A stretch of 64,000 bases of DNA from Embleya scabrispora (lineage in GTDB: Bacteria; Actinomycetota; Actinomycetes; Streptomycetales; Streptomycetaceae): positions 6,138,001 through 6,202,000 of the forward strand of contig NZ_MWQN01000001.1 of the NCBI RefSeq assembly GCF_002024165.1, given 5' to 3'. The notes under the pieces are model-generated. The model ran no database searches. It worked only from the letters and a program-made list of their open reading frames with translations, and was not told the DNA's origin. Every line of letters starts with the position of its first letter. Position 1 is the first letter of the stretch. The translations under genes and the position numbers were made by a program. Shown piece after piece: positions 26,256 to 35,448 of this stretch.

Positions 26256-27005
26256 ATGAAGATCGTGGTCATCGGTGGTACCGGCCTGATCGGTTCGAAG
26301 GTCGTCGGCCGTTTGGGCGAGCACGGGCACGAGGCGGTCGCTGCGGCACCGAACACCGGGGTGAACACCCTCACCGGCGAGGGGCTGGCCGAGGTGATGA
26401 AGGGCGCGGACGTCGTCGTCGACGTGTCGAACTCGCCGTCGTTCGAGGACGCGGCGGTATTGGACTTCTTCACCACCTCCACCCGCAACCTGCTGGCCGC
26501 CGAGAAGGAGGCGGGAGTGGGGCACCACGTGGTGCTGTCGGTCGTGGGCAGCGACCGCCGACCCGACATCGGCTACTTCCGCGCGAAGATCGCCCAGGAG
26601 CGACTCGTCAGGGAATCGGCGATCCCGTTCTCGATCGTGCACGCGACGCAGTTCTACGAGTTCGGCCGGCGGATCGCGGACGAGGCGACGACGGGCGACG
26701 AGGTGCACATCGCGCCGGTCGCCTTCCAACCGGTCGCCGGCGACGACGTCGCGCAACTGGTGGGCAGGACCGCGGCGGGCACGCCGAGCAACGCGATGGT
26801 CGAGATCGCCGGCCCGAACCGGTACCGGATGGACGAGTTCTTCCGCAAGGCACTGGTTGCGTGGGGCGACCCGCGTGAGGTGGTCACCGACGCGCGGGCG
26901 CACTATTTCGGCGCGGTGCCCGACGAGCTCACCCTCGTACCGGCCGACGGCGCCATCCTCGCCGAAACCGCCTACACGGACTGGTTGCGGCGGGCCGGTG
27001 CCTAG
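26256..27005 (+). CDS. NmrA-like NAD(P)-binding oxidoreductase/epimerase, ECF41 partner
   Basis: A 249-aa atypical SDR with GGTGLIGSKVV at residues 7-17 and no Tyr-x-x-x-Lys catalytic pair in the usual place. ATG 26256 follows AAGGAGG. ECF41 sigma factors are typically encoded beside carboxymuconolactone decarboxylase, oxidoreductase or epimerase genes (COE). This fits the oxidoreductase/epimerase class and is probably the sigma factor's direct target. Confidence 0.85.
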   Translation: MKIVVIGGTGLIGSKVVGRLGEHGHEAVAAAPNTGVNTLTGEGLAEVMKGADVVVDVSNSPSFEDAAVLDFFTTSTRNLLAAEKEAGVGHHVVLSVVGSDRRPDIGYFRAKIAQERLVRESAIPFSIVHATQFYEFGRRIADEATTGDEVHIAPVAFQPVAGDDVAQLVGRTAAGTPSNAMVEIAGPNRYRMDEFFRKALVAWGDPREVVTDARAHYFGAVPDELTLVPADGAILAETAYTDWLRRAGA

Positions 27006-27366
27006 CCGGCGGCACGCCCGTATGGCCCCCGGCCGAGTCGGTGGAGCGCGCACCGCGTCGGCCGGGTCCCATCGGAACGCGAGACGACGATTCGACCCAT
27101 CCGTGCGGGAAGAGGCGGCGCACCACTGCCGCTTCCGGGAACTCGGGTCCGGCCGCCGCCACCGGCGCGGCGACGCGCCCCAGTCTCACCAAGTGTCCCA
27201 CGGGCACAGCGCGTTCGTCGACGGGATGGACCCGAGGCGGGGCCGAGTACAGGCAGCCGCGCGAGCCGGGAGTCGGCCGACCACGGCCCGCGGCTGTCAC
27301 AATCCAGGGCGCCGTCCGGTCCTCTGTGATGACTGGACGGTGTGCCCCCATGGCGCCGTCGATGTC

Positions 27367-27394
27367 TTCGGTTCACACGTTTCGGTTCACACGT
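27367..27394 (+). repeat. tandem 14-bp repeat upstream of the MBL-fold gene
   Basis: TTCGGTTCACACGT occurs twice in perfect tandem, ending 17 bases before the start codon of the MBL-fold gene. It could be a duplicated operator half or a replication slip. The remainder of the gap 27006-27366 shows no supportable gene. Confidence 0.7.
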
Positions 27395-27411
27395 TTGAAG
27401 AGGAGAACACC

Positions 27412-28326
27412 ATGAGCCAGGTCAACCTCGCACACTCCCACGCACTGGGGCATGACGAACCGGTTCCGTCGCGCTACGCGCTGAAGGTCGGTGACATCGA
27501 CGTGATGGTGATCAGCGACGGCGTGCTGCCGATCACCACCACCACGCTGGCCACCAACGCCGCCCAGGAGGAACTGGCGGCCTGGCTCGGTGACATGTTC
27601 CTGCCGCCGGAGGTGTGCGACTGGCCGCTGAACGTCGCCGTGGTGCGCAGCGGCGACCGGACCATCCTCGTCGATGCCGGGCTGGGCACCGAGTTCCCGG
27701 GCTTCCCGCGCGCCGGGCAGTTGGCCATGCGACTGGACGCCGCCGGGATCGACGCCGCGTCCGTGACCGACGTGGTGCTCACCCACCTGCACATGGACCA
27801 CATCGGCGGGCTGCTCGTCGAGGGGCTGAGGGGCCGGTTGCGCCAGGACCTGCGAGTCCACCTGGCGGCGGCCGAGGCCGAGTTCTGGGACGTGCCGGAC
27901 TTCTCCCACACCGTCATGCCGACACCGGTGCCGGACGTGCTGCGAAAGACCGCCTCGCGGTTCCTGGACGTGTACCGCGGCCAGTTGCGGCCGTTCGAGA
28001 CGGAGTACGAGGTGGCACCGGGAGTGGTGATCCAGCGCACCGGCGGGCACACCCCCGGCCACAGCGTCATCCGCCTGGAGTCCGGCGGCGATCGGCTGCT
28101 GTTCGCCGGCGACGCCGTGTTCCAGACCGGGTTCGACAAGCCCGACTGGCACAACGGCTTCGATCACGACCCCGAGGAAGCGGCCCGCGTCCGCTTCGGC
28201 CTCCTGACGGAGCTGGCCGCGAACGGCGGGCAACTGCTGGCCGCACACCTGCCGTTCCCGTCCGCCTGCCATGTAGCGGTCGCCGGCAGCGCCTTCCGTT
28301 TCGTACCGACCGTTTGGGACTACTGA
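27412..28326 (+). CDS. MBL-fold metallo-hydrolase
   Basis: A 304-aa metallo-beta-lactamase-fold hydrolase with the dinuclear zinc motif THLHMDHIGG near residue 125, GGHTPGHS near 210, and GDAVFQ near 237. Its overall pattern resembles quorum-quenching lactonase and related MBL proteins. ATG 27412 follows GAAGAGGAG. It has no signal peptide. It is monocistronic and followed by strong hairpins. The substrate is not predictable. Confidence 0.88.
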   Translation: MSQVNLAHSHALGHDEPVPSRYALKVGDIDVMVISDGVLPITTTTLATNAAQEELAAWLGDMFLPPEVCDWPLNVAVVRSGDRTILVDAGLGTEFPGFPRAGQLAMRLDAAGIDAASVTDVVLTHLHMDHIGGLLVEGLRGRLRQDLRVHLAAAEAEFWDVPDFSHTVMPTPVPDVLRKTASRFLDVYRGQLRPFETEYEVAPGVVIQRTGGHTPGHSVIRLESGGDRLLFAGDAVFQTGFDKPDWHNGFDHDPEEAARVRFGLLTELAANGGQLLAAHLPFPSACHVAVAGSAFRFVPTVWDY

Positions 28327-28427
28327 CCGCACCTCGACCGACGCCGGCGCATGAGTTGCGCGCGAGAGGCCGGTACCGATGTGTAGCCCCGGTTGTCGAT
28401 CGAGCATGGTGGAAGCAGGGTGGAGCA

Positions 28428-28540
28428 GTGCCCACTCCAGGTCACTGTGGGCACTTTGGGATGCCGCAGCTGCTGAAACGTGGCCAGTGGATGCAAACGA
28501 CGACGGCCACCCACCCGATCGTTCGGGCGGGTGGCCGTCG
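28428..28540 (+). terminator. two hairpins ending the MBL-fold transcript
   Basis: A first stem pairs AGTGCCCA-type sequence (28428-28436) with GTGGGCACT (28448-28456). A second, much stronger one pairs CGACGGCCACCCACCCG (28501-28517) with CGGGCGGGTGGCCGTCG (28524-28540). Located between the MBL gene and the O-methyltransferase, they would insulate the polyketide locus. The interval 28327-28712 holds no gene I can support. Confidence 0.7.
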
Positions 28541-28712
28541 AGTTTCGGGTGGGCCGGGTGGCGATGAAATACGGGTGTTGCTCGCGCGGGAGTTCGACGT
28601 ACTCGATAAACCGTGCCATGTCTTCGGCAAACTCGGCATCGAGTCGTATGTCGAATTGGCCCGTCTCGGGCGTCTATTGAATTGTGGTCGGAGCGTCGTC
28701 TAGGGTTTTGGT

Positions 28713-29375
28713 ATGGCGGATCAAATTGCGGCCGGGTCGGAACTTCTCGGGTATGTCAGAGAGTTCTCGCTTCGGGAGGACGAGATTCTGCGCGATCTGC
28801 GGCTGATGAGCGCAGAGCTCCCCGGCGGGGAAACGATGCAGGTCATGCCCGAGGAAGGGCAGTTCCTCGCGATGTTGGTCGCGGCGACCGGTGCCGCGGA
28901 GGTGCTGGAGCTCGGTACGTTCACGGGGTACAGCACGCTGTGTATGGCGCGTGCGCTTCCCCCGCGCGGGCGATTGGTCACCTGTGACATCAGTGCGCGG
29001 TGGCCCGAGATCGGTGTCGAGTATTGGCGCCGGGCGGGAGTTTTCGATCACATCGATGTCCGCATCGGAGCGGCGATGGAAACGTTGGAGGAAATGATCG
29101 CGGAGGGCCGCTCCGGGGAATTCGATCTCGTTTTCATTGATGCCGACAAGCGGAACTATCCGGATTACTACGAGCTTTGCCTGCGCCTTGTGCGGCCGGG
29201 TGGATTGTTGGTGTTGGACAATACGCTGTTCTTCGGTCGGGTCGTCGACCCCCTCGCGGAGGACGCGGACACCGTCGGAGTTCGGGAGGTCAACGCCAGG
29301 ATTCGGGACGACCGGAGGGTGGACATCTGCATGCTTCCCCTGGCCGACGGCGTCACCCTGGTCCGTCGGCGGTGA
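28713..29375 (+). CDS. galG: O-methyltransferase of the methoxymalonyl-ACP pathway (FkbG-like)
   Basis: A 220-aa SAM-dependent methyltransferase of the caffeoyl-CoA O-methyltransferase family. It has [14 protein letters not shown] (SAM site, residues about 69-82), [13 protein letters not shown] (metal/SAM, about 133-145) and [14 protein letters not shown]. In methoxymalonyl-ACP pathways this enzyme methylates hydroxymalonyl-ACP. It is the only gene of the cassette on the plus strand, and its 3' end overlaps the FkbH-like gene by 23 bp. Codon choice (GAT, ATT, TTG, GTT) is less GC-rich than neighbours. The Shine-Dalgarno sequence is weak. Confidence 0.85.
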   Translation: MADQIAAGSELLGYVREFSLREDEILRDLRLMSAELPGGETMQVMPEEGQFLAMLVAATGAAEVLELGTFTGYSTLCMARALPPRGRLVTCDISARWPEIGVEYWRRAGVFDHIDVRIGAAMETLEEMIAEGRSGEFDLVFIDADKRNYPDYYELCLRLVRPGGLLVLDNTLFFGRVVDPLAEDADTVGVREVNARIRDDRRVDICMLPLADGVTLVRRR

Positions 29376-30528
29376 CCACGAGATCCGGAGCGATCAGCCG
29401 GACCGTCTCCGACCTCGGGCGCCGTTCGGCAACGAGGTGCAGGACCTGGACGTCACCGTCGTCGGAACCCGGCTCGCCGGCCGCGCCCCGACAGGCGCAC
29501 GGTCGTTCGTCGAAACCGGCGAACCGGTAGGCGATCTCCATCATGCGATTGCGGTCGGTGGCGCGAAAGTCCGCCAACAGGTGCACACGGGCCCGAGCCG
29601 CCTGGTCGGCCAACCAGTTCAGGATGATCGTGCCCGCGCCGAACGCCACCACGCGGCACGACGTGGCGAGCAGCTTGAGATGCCACGCGCGCGGGTGCTT
29701 TCGGAGCAGCAGTACACCCACCGCACCGTGCGGTCCGAAGCGGTCGGTGAGCGTGGTGACCAGGACTTCGTGGCAGGCGTCATCGACAAGCGCACGCAGC
29801 GCGGTGTCCGGATAGTGCACCCCGGTGGCGTTCATCTGACTGGTGCGCAACGTCAACTCCTCGACGCGGGACAGTTCGTCCTCCGTGGCCCGCCCGATGT
29901 GCATCACCATCTCCAACGAGCGCAGGAAGTCGTCGTGCGAGCCGGTGAAGCGTGCCTGCTCGTCGGTGCGTCGGACCCCGGCCCGGTACATCGTCCGGCG
30001 GCGGCGTGCGTCGACGGTCACCGACGTCGGACTGAACTCGGGCCGGTCGAGCAGCGTGGCGGCGTCCTCCGCCCGATAGCAGCGCACGTCCGGGAGATGG
30101 TGGGCGACCTCGGCCCGCTCGGCCGGTTGGTCGTCGATGAAGGCGATCGTGGACGTCGCGAAGCCCAGCCGCTCGGCGATCCGCCGAACCCCGTCCGACT
30201 TGCGCCCCCAACCGATCTCCGGCACGACGAACCACTCGGTCATGCCCAGGGCCTGCAATCGGGCCCAGGCCGGGTCGTGGTCGTTGCGGCTGCACACCGA
30301 CTGCAGGATGCCGCGTGCGTCCAGTCCGGCGACGACTTCGCGGATCGTCGGGAACGGGTCGATGGTCTCGTCCTCCGACAGCGTGCCGCGCCACAGCGTG
30401 TTGTCCAGGTCCCAGACCAGGCACTTGACCAGGACGGGCGGGATCGCCCGGGCGGGGGCGCGCGTGTTCCGCCCCCACCGCGGGGTTCGTCGGCGGCCAC
30501 GACCCGACTCACCGCCGGCCCAGCACAT
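29353..30528 (-). CDS. galH: FkbH-like HAD-superfamily glyceryl-ACP loading enzyme
   Basis: A 391-aa protein with the HAD nucleophile motif [11 protein letters not shown] near residue 38, [13 protein letters not shown], and a C-terminal acyltransferase-like part ([23 protein letters not shown]). FkbH proteins take 1,3-bisphosphoglycerate, dephosphorylate it and load glyceryl onto the dedicated ACP, the first step toward methoxymalonyl-ACP. ATG 30528 lies inside the end of the acyl dehydrogenase gene (20-bp overlap). The first 30 residues are Arg-rich and atypical. Confidence 0.88.
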   Translation of the reverse strand: MCWAGGESGRGRRRTPRWGRNTRAPARAIPPVLVKCLVWDLDNTLWRGTLSEDETIDPFPTIREVVAGLDARGILQSVCSRNDHDPAWARLQALGMTEWFVVPEIGWGRKSDGVRRIAERLGFATSTIAFIDDQPAERAEVAHHLPDVRCYRAEDAATLLDRPEFSPTSVTVDARRRRTMYRAGVRRTDEQARFTGSHDDFLRSLEMVMHIGRATEDELSRVEELTLRTSQMNATGVHYPDTALRALVDDACHEVLVTTLTDRFGPHGAVGVLLLRKHPRAWHLKLLATSCRVVAFGAGTIILNWLADQAARARVHLLADFRATDRNRMMEIAYRFAGFDERPCACRGAAGEPGSDDGDVQVLHLVAERRPRSETVRLIAPDLVVTADGPG

Positions 30529-31615
30529 GGTCGGCCAGCATCAGCTGGCACATTTCGTTGCTGCCCTCGATGATCTCCATGAGCTTGGCGTCGCGATACG
30601 CGCGTGCGACGACGTGGCCGTCCCGTACACCCGCCGACGCGAGGACCTGCACGGCCGCGGCGGCGCCCTTGACCGCGTTGTTCGCACCGACGTACTTCGC
30701 CAGTACGACGGCGGCGGCCAGGTCGGCGGCATGCTCGTCCCAGCAGCGACTCGCGTACTCGCAGACCCGGGTCGCGACCTGCTCCGCGGTCCACAGTTCG
30801 GCCAAGTGCCGTGCGACCAGCTGGTGTCGTGCCAGCGGCCGACCGAACTGCTCCCGGGACAGCGCATGCTCGACGGTCGCCGTCACGCAGGCCCGCAGGA
30901 TGCCGACACATCCCCAGGCGACGGAGATCCGCCCGTAGGCCAGAGCGGTCGTCACGAGCAGGGGGAGCGGTTGGCGCCCACCGCCCAGCAGGCTGTCGAG
31001 CGGCAACCGGACCCCGTCGAGCCGGACTTCCGCGTGTCCCGCCGCCCGACAGCCCAGCGGGTCGGCCACCCGGGAGACCCGGACCCCGGGTGCGTTTCGG
31101 GGTACGACGACCACGGCGCCGCCGTCCCCCATCCGGGCGACGACCAGGAAGAGGTCGGCGTGGTCGGCCGCCGTGACCCACGTCTTGTCGCCGGTGAGCA
31201 GGACGGTGTCCCCGTCGACGGTGACGGTGGTGGCGACGGCCGCCAGGTCGCTGCCCGCCCCGGGTTCGCTGAAGGCCATCGCCGCCGTGTCGCCCGACGC
31301 CAGTCGAGGCAGCAGGTCCGCGGCCTGCGCCGGATCACCGAGGCGTTCGACGGTCCATGCGGCCATGCCCTGCGAGGTCAGTACGCTGCGCAACGAACCA
31401 CACAGGCTGCCCACATGCGCGGTGAATTCGCCGCCGTCCGCGCTCGTCCACCCCAACCCGCCGTATTTCTGGGGGACTTGCCCGGTAAGCAAACCGGCCG
31501 CACCGAGCTTGCGGACGACGTCGTCGGGGAGTCGGCCCGCGCGATCCCAGTCGGCCGCCCGATCACCGACCAGTTCGGTGACCGCCGCGGTCGCGGCGGC
31601 GACGGTCTCACGCAC
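30509..31615 (-). CDS. galI: acyl-CoA/acyl-ACP dehydrogenase (FkbI-like)
   Basis: A 368-aa flavoprotein of the acyl-CoA dehydrogenase family. It has AMAFSEPGAGSDLAAV (FAD/substrate loop, residues about 112-127), REQFGRPLARHQ and a C-terminal [20 protein letters not shown]. In this cassette it oxidises hydroxy-acyl-ACP toward hydroxymalonyl-ACP. GTG 31615 overlaps the ACP gene by 8 bp, showing coupling. Confidence 0.88.
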   Translation of the reverse strand: MRETVAAATAAVTELVGDRAADWDRAGRLPDDVVRKLGAAGLLTGQVPQKYGGLGWTSADGGEFTAHVGSLCGSLRSVLTSQGMAAWTVERLGDPAQAADLLPRLASGDTAAMAFSEPGAGSDLAAVATTVTVDGDTVLLTGDKTWVTAADHADLFLVVARMGDGGAVVVVPRNAPGVRVSRVADPLGCRAAGHAEVRLDGVRLPLDSLLGGGRQPLPLLVTTALAYGRISVAWGCVGILRACVTATVEHALSREQFGRPLARHQLVARHLAELWTAEQVATRVCEYASRCWDEHAADLAAAVVLAKYVGANNAVKGAAAAVQVLASAGVRDGHVVARAYRDAKLMEIIEGSNEMCQLMLADHVLGRR

Positions 31616-31922
31616 CGGGACCCCCGAGGGCCGACTGCCGGAGTCGGTCGACCAGTTCGGCCATCCGCACCACCGTGCGGAAGTTGTCCATGCGCAGGTC
31701 GGCGCCGCGGATGGCGATGTCGTAGGTCCGCTCCAGATAGACCACCAGTTCCATGGCGAAGAGCGAGGACAGGCCCCCGGGACCGAAGACGTCCGCGTCG
31801 ATCGTCCACTCCCGGCCCGTGTGCCGGGCCAGGAACCGCAGCAGTTCCGCCTCGAACGACCCCAACGCCTCGGACGACTCGGACGACTCCGACGACTCCG
31901 ACGACTCCGACGACACAGTCAT
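31608..31922 (-). CDS. galJ: discrete acyl carrier protein (FkbJ-like) with Ser/Glu repeat leader
   Basis: A 104-aa ACP. Ser53 in GGLSSLFAMEL is the expected phosphopantetheine site. It carries glyceryl-derived units through to methoxymalonyl-ACP. The N-terminal 18 residues are SES-type repeats encoded by a 9-bp tandem repeat, unusual for ACPs. ATG 31922 overlaps the stop of the hydroxyacyl dehydrogenase (ATGA). Confidence 0.88.
   Translation of the reverse strand: MTVSSESSESSESSESSEALGSFEAELLRFLARHTGREWTIDADVFGPGGLSSLFAMELVVYLERTYDIAIRGADLRMDNFRTVVRMAELVDRLRQSALGGPGA
31871..31915 (-). repeat. 9-bp tandem repeat encoding Ser-Ser-Glu units
   Basis: About five 9-bp units of the type TCGTCGGAG (with TCG/TCC variation) lie in frame at the start of the ACP gene. 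Unit number could change by slippage without breaking the frame, altering the length of an acidic, disordered leader. Confidence 0.8.
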
Positions 31923-32812
31923 GCCTGTTCTCCCTCGTATGCGTAGAAGCCGCGTCCGCTCTTGCGGCCCAGCCGGCCGGCGCGCACCATCTCCAACAGC
32001 AGGTCGCAGGGACGGCACCCCTCGTCGCCGGTCCGGTTGTGCAGCACCCACAACGAGTCGACCAGGTTGTCGAGGCCGATCAGGTCCGCCGTGCGCAGCG
32101 GGCCCGTCGGGTGGCCCAGGCACCCCTGCATCAACCGGTCGACCGCCTCGACGCTCGCGGTGCCCGCCGCCACCACCCGGACCGCGTCGTTGATCATGGG
32201 GTGCAGGATGCGGCTCGTGACGAAGCCCGGTGCGTCGTCGACCACGATCGGTTCCCGGCGCAGCGCGGCGAGCAGGGCCCGCAGCGTGTCCATGGTGACC
32301 TCGTCGGTGTGCGTGCCCCTGATCACCTCGACGGTGCGGATCAGGTGGGGCGGGTTCATGAAGTGGGTGCCGATCAACTCCGCCGGGCGGGCCGTCGCCC
32401 GGGCCAGCTCGTCGATCGGGATCGAGGACGTATTCGAGATGATCGCGGTGCCCGGCGCGACCAGTGCGGACACCTCGGCGAGAACCTTCGCCTTGGCGTC
32501 GGCGTCCTCGGTGACCGCCTCGACCACCGCGACGGAACCGGGGCTGTCGGCCGTCGCGTCCTCGGCGAACGACGCTCGGGTGACGAGAACACCGGTACCG
32601 GACTCCTCCGGCAACGTGTTCAACAACCGCGCCATCCGCACCATCCTGTCGATGCGCGCGGGGGCTTCGCTCAGGCGGTGTCGGTCCGGGTCGATCAGCG
32701 AGACCGGGATGCCGTGACCGATGGCCAGTGCGGCGATGCCCGTCCCCATCACTCCCGCTCCGAGGACGGTCAATCGTCGCCCGCCCTCGGGCGTACCGTC
32801 TTCCGCTGCCAT
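31919..32812 (-). CDS. galK: 3-hydroxyacyl dehydrogenase (FkbK-like)
   Basis: A 297-aa NAD-dependent 3-hydroxyacyl-CoA dehydrogenase homologue. It has VLGAGVMGTGIAALA at residues about 14-28, SNTSSIPIDELA and GTHFMNPPHLIRTVEV with the catalytic His, and a C-terminal helical domain. In the methoxymalonyl pathway it oxidises glyceryl-ACP. ATG 32812 was chosen because the long upstream frame is a shadow of the Rieske gene. Confidence 0.88.
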   Translation of the reverse strand: MAAEDGTPEGGRRLTVLGAGVMGTGIAALAIGHGIPVSLIDPDRHRLSEAPARIDRMVRMARLLNTLPEESGTGVLVTRASFAEDATADSPGSVAVVEAVTEDADAKAKVLAEVSALVAPGTAIISNTSSIPIDELARATARPAELIGTHFMNPPHLIRTVEVIRGTHTDEVTMDTLRALLAALRREPIVVDDAPGFVTSRILHPMINDAVRVVAAGTASVEAVDRLMQGCLGHPTGPLRTADLIGLDNLVDSLWVLHNRTGDEGCRPCDLLLEMVRAGRLGRKSGRGFYAYEGEQA

Positions 32813-32838
32813 GTCGTCTCTCTTTCGGTCCCGGCGAG

Positions 32839-33984
32839 TCACGGGGACACAAGACCGCCCGTGGGATTCGCGTCCACCGCCTCGGATGGTGCGGCGACAC
32901 CCTCGGAGTTCGCGGATTCCATGTGGACGCCTTCGACGCCGGCGTAGAACTGCTGCGCCCACAACCGGTATCGCCCGATCGGCCCGTCTCCCTTTGCGAG
33001 CTTGGGCTGTTCGACGTGTTCCTGGTGGTTCCACATCAGCAGGTCGGCGCCGGTGTCCAGGCTCGCCAGCCGCTGAATGAGGACGCTGCTCAGCCGGGCG
33101 ACGGGCAGTGTGGCCGCGCGCCCGAGCCGTTCGGGCAGACCCGGCACGGCGCCCAGTTCCAGCTTCGTGCCGAAGCGCAGGTGGATGCGCCCCGGGGTGG
33201 TCGGCGTCGCATGGAGCATCACATACAGGTTGCCCGCGCCCCGGGGCAGGACGGTGCGGGCGGCGATGGTGGCCAGGCCGATCACGGTGAGCGTGTACGA
33301 CTGACGGAAGCCGCGCATGACGGTGCCGCGCGCGGTCGCGGTGACCGTGGCGATCGGTTCCCCGGGCATCGGTTTGCCGTCGATGTCGACATCCTCGAGG
33401 CCGTGCAGCGCGGGCAGGTGGCCCCAGTCGAAGGCGTTCTCGATGACGTCCTGCGGATGGCCGGCGATGTCGAACGTGTCGTGGCTGTACGGCTGCCGGT
33501 CGTCCATGGGCAGCGCCGGGACCCGCCACTGCGGGGGCAGGCCGAGGACGTGCCGCCACACATAGATCGAGCCGTTCGTCTCGCACACCGGATACCGGGT
33601 CAGCGACGCCTTCGGCGGTGGCCCGCCGTATCCGGTGCGCACGCACGTGCCGGCAGGGTCGAAGGCGAACCGGTGGAACGGGCAGACGATGTTCTCGCCC
33701 TCGATCGATCCGCCTACCCCCAGGTGTGCGCCCAGGTGCGGGCATCGCGGGCGCACGGCCCGCAGCACGCCGTCGGTGGTGCGATACAGGACGACCTCGG
33801 CACCCGCGAGCGCCCGGGTGGTGACGGTGCCCGGGCGTACCTCGTCCGAGAAGGCGAGGCAGAACCAGCCGTTCGGGTGCGGGCGGGTGGGGACGTGCAG
33901 GGTGTCGGCCGGGGCCGCCTCGAACGCGCCGACCCGGCGCGCCCGCAGCAGGCCTTTCACCAGCGGCTTCACGTGAGACCTCAT
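32839..33984 (-). CDS. galE: Rieske [2Fe-2S] oxygenase-like protein
   Basis: A 381-aa protein. The Rieske cluster motif is CPHLGAHLG and CPFHRFAFD (C-x-H...C-x2-H, residues about 80-110). A C-terminal part contains ENAFDWGHLPALHGLEDVD, resembling the mononuclear iron site (D...H..H...D) of ring-hydroxylating oxygenase alpha subunits. ATG 33984 follows AGGAG within the end of the P450 gene, four bases away. In galbonolide clusters a Rieske protein and a P450 are the oxidative tailoring pair. Confidence 0.88.
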   Translation of the reverse strand: MRSHVKPLVKGLLRARRVGAFEAAPADTLHVPTRPHPNGWFCLAFSDEVRPGTVTTRALAGAEVVLYRTTDGVLRAVRPRCPHLGAHLGVGGSIEGENIVCPFHRFAFDPAGTCVRTGYGGPPPKASLTRYPVCETNGSIYVWRHVLGLPPQWRVPALPMDDRQPYSHDTFDIAGHPQDVIENAFDWGHLPALHGLEDVDIDGKPMPGEPIATVTATARGTVMRGFRQSYTLTVIGLATIAARTVLPRGAGNLYVMLHATPTTPGRIHLRFGTKLELGAVPGLPERLGRAATLPVARLSSVLIQRLASLDTGADLLMWNHQEHVEQPKLAKGDGPIGRYRLWAQQFYAGVEGVHMESANSEGVAAPSEAVDANPTGGLVSP

Positions 33985-33988
33985 GGCA

Positions 33989-35440
33989 TCACTCCTGATG
34001 GTCGAGCGGGCAGCCGCCGCCCGCCGTCGTGGTGGAAGGGGTGGACGCCGACCGCACAGCGGTGGTGGTGTCGGCGTCGCTCGTGCGGCGTTCGTCGAGG
34101 CGCAGGCGCAGCCCGCGCGAACTCAGGCTCGTCTCCACCTTGGGTTGGAAGGGTTCGTGGCCGACCGGAACCAACCGCCAGCGAGCGACGATGGCGGTCA
34201 GCGCGAGGATGGCCTCGGTGAGGGCGAACTGGTCCCCGATGCACTTGCGGGGGCCGGCGCCGAACGGGATATAGGTCGCCCGGTCGGGCTGGGCGCCGAG
34301 CCAGCGGTCCGGGTCGAACCGGTTCGGCTCGGCGTACAGGTCGGAGCGGCGGTGCAGGAGGTAGGGGCTGAGCACGATGGTGCTACCGCCCTTGAGCCGC
34401 ACGCCGCCGAGTTCGGCGTCCTCGCGCAGGGTGCGGGTCATCATCCAGGCGGGTGGGTACAACCGCAGCGTCTCGGTCACCACCCGGCTCGCCAGGCCCA
34501 GCGAGGGCAGCCGGCCGGCGTCGAGTGTGCCGCCGCCCTCGGCCAGGACGCTGTCGGTCTCGGCCTGGAGGCGGCGCTGCACGTGCGGGTTCTCGGCGAG
34601 CAGGTGCAGCGCCCAGGCCAGGGTGATGGCGGTGGTCTCCATCCCGCCGAGGAAGAACGTCAGGGCCTCGTCGGCGAGCTCGCTGTCACTGAGTTGTTTC
34701 TCGCCGCCCTCGCTCTCGTCGTCGACCGCGCCGATCAGCGCGGAGAGCAGGTCGGCGTGGTCGGTCGGGTCGGCGCGCCGCTCGGCGATGATCCCCTCGA
34801 TGGTGGCCGAGAGCCGGTGTCGGGCTTCGTCGTACCGCCGTTTCTTCGGCGTCGGCAGCCCACGGAGCAGGGCCGGCGTCATCATCCGGCGGAAGAACGC
34901 GCTGACCACGGTGGAGGTGTCGGTCAGGGCCCGCCGCATGGTCTCCTCCGGCAGGGCGCCGCTGAACATCGTCTCCATGGTGGCCCGCGTCGTCAGCGTC
35001 ATCATTTCCTGGGTGATGTCGACGACGTCTCCGTCGCGCCAGCCGGCCGCCTTCGCCTGGGCCGCGCGGGCGAACACGGCCGCGTATCCGGTCAGTCGGG
35101 TGGGGTGGAAGGACGGCTGGCACAGGCGTCGCTGGCGTCGGTGCAGGGGATAGGCGCAGGTGGAGAGGCCGTCGCCGATGACCTCGCGGATGCGGTCGTA
35201 GATCGCGCCGCCCTTGTCGAACACGCGGTCGTTGAGGAAGACCTGCCGAGTGAGACCCGGGTCGCAGATCATCACGGCGGAGCTGGGGCCCAGCCGGACG
35301 CGGACCATCTCGCGGTAGCCCGACAGGGATGTGATGAACGCCAGCGGATCGCGCAGCAGCGGCAAGGCGTGACCCAGCAGAGGCAGGGCTCGCGGGGCCA
35401 ACGGGATCGACGCGACGGTGGCCGTAGTCGTGTCCGGCAT
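33989..35440 (-). CDS. galD: cytochrome P450
   Basis: A 483-aa P450, longer than typical class-I bacterial enzymes. The I-helix is GGMETTAITLAWAL, ExxR is ETLRLYPP, and the heme ligand Cys sits in FGAGPRKCIGDQFA near residue 425. A Thr/Ser-rich tail ends in GGGCPLDHQE. It is predicted to hydroxylate or desaturate the released polyketide; in galbonolide biosynthesis loss of the P450 is known to remove two hydroxyls and a double bond. It lies 8 bp after the KAS III gene. Confidence 0.92.
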   Translation of the reverse strand: MPDTTTATVASIPLAPRALPLLGHALPLLRDPLAFITSLSGYREMVRVRLGPSSAVMICDPGLTRQVFLNDRVFDKGGAIYDRIREVIGDGLSTCAYPLHRRQRRLCQPSFHPTRLTGYAAVFARAAQAKAAGWRDGDVVDITQEMMTLTTRATMETMFSGALPEETMRRALTDTSTVVSAFFRRMMTPALLRGLPTPKKRRYDEARHRLSATIEGIIAERRADPTDHADLLSALIGAVDDESEGGEKQLSDSELADEALTFFLGGMETTAITLAWALHLLAENPHVQRRLQAETDSVLAEGGGTLDAGRLPSLGLASRVVTETLRLYPPAWMMTRTLREDAELGGVRLKGGSTIVLSPYLLHRRSDLYAEPNRFDPDRWLGAQPDRATYIPFGAGPRKCIGDQFALTEAILALTAIVARWRLVPVGHEPFQPKVETSLSSRGLRLRLDERRTSDADTTTAVRSASTPSTTTAGGGCPLDHQE

Positions 35441-35448
35441 GGACGACC

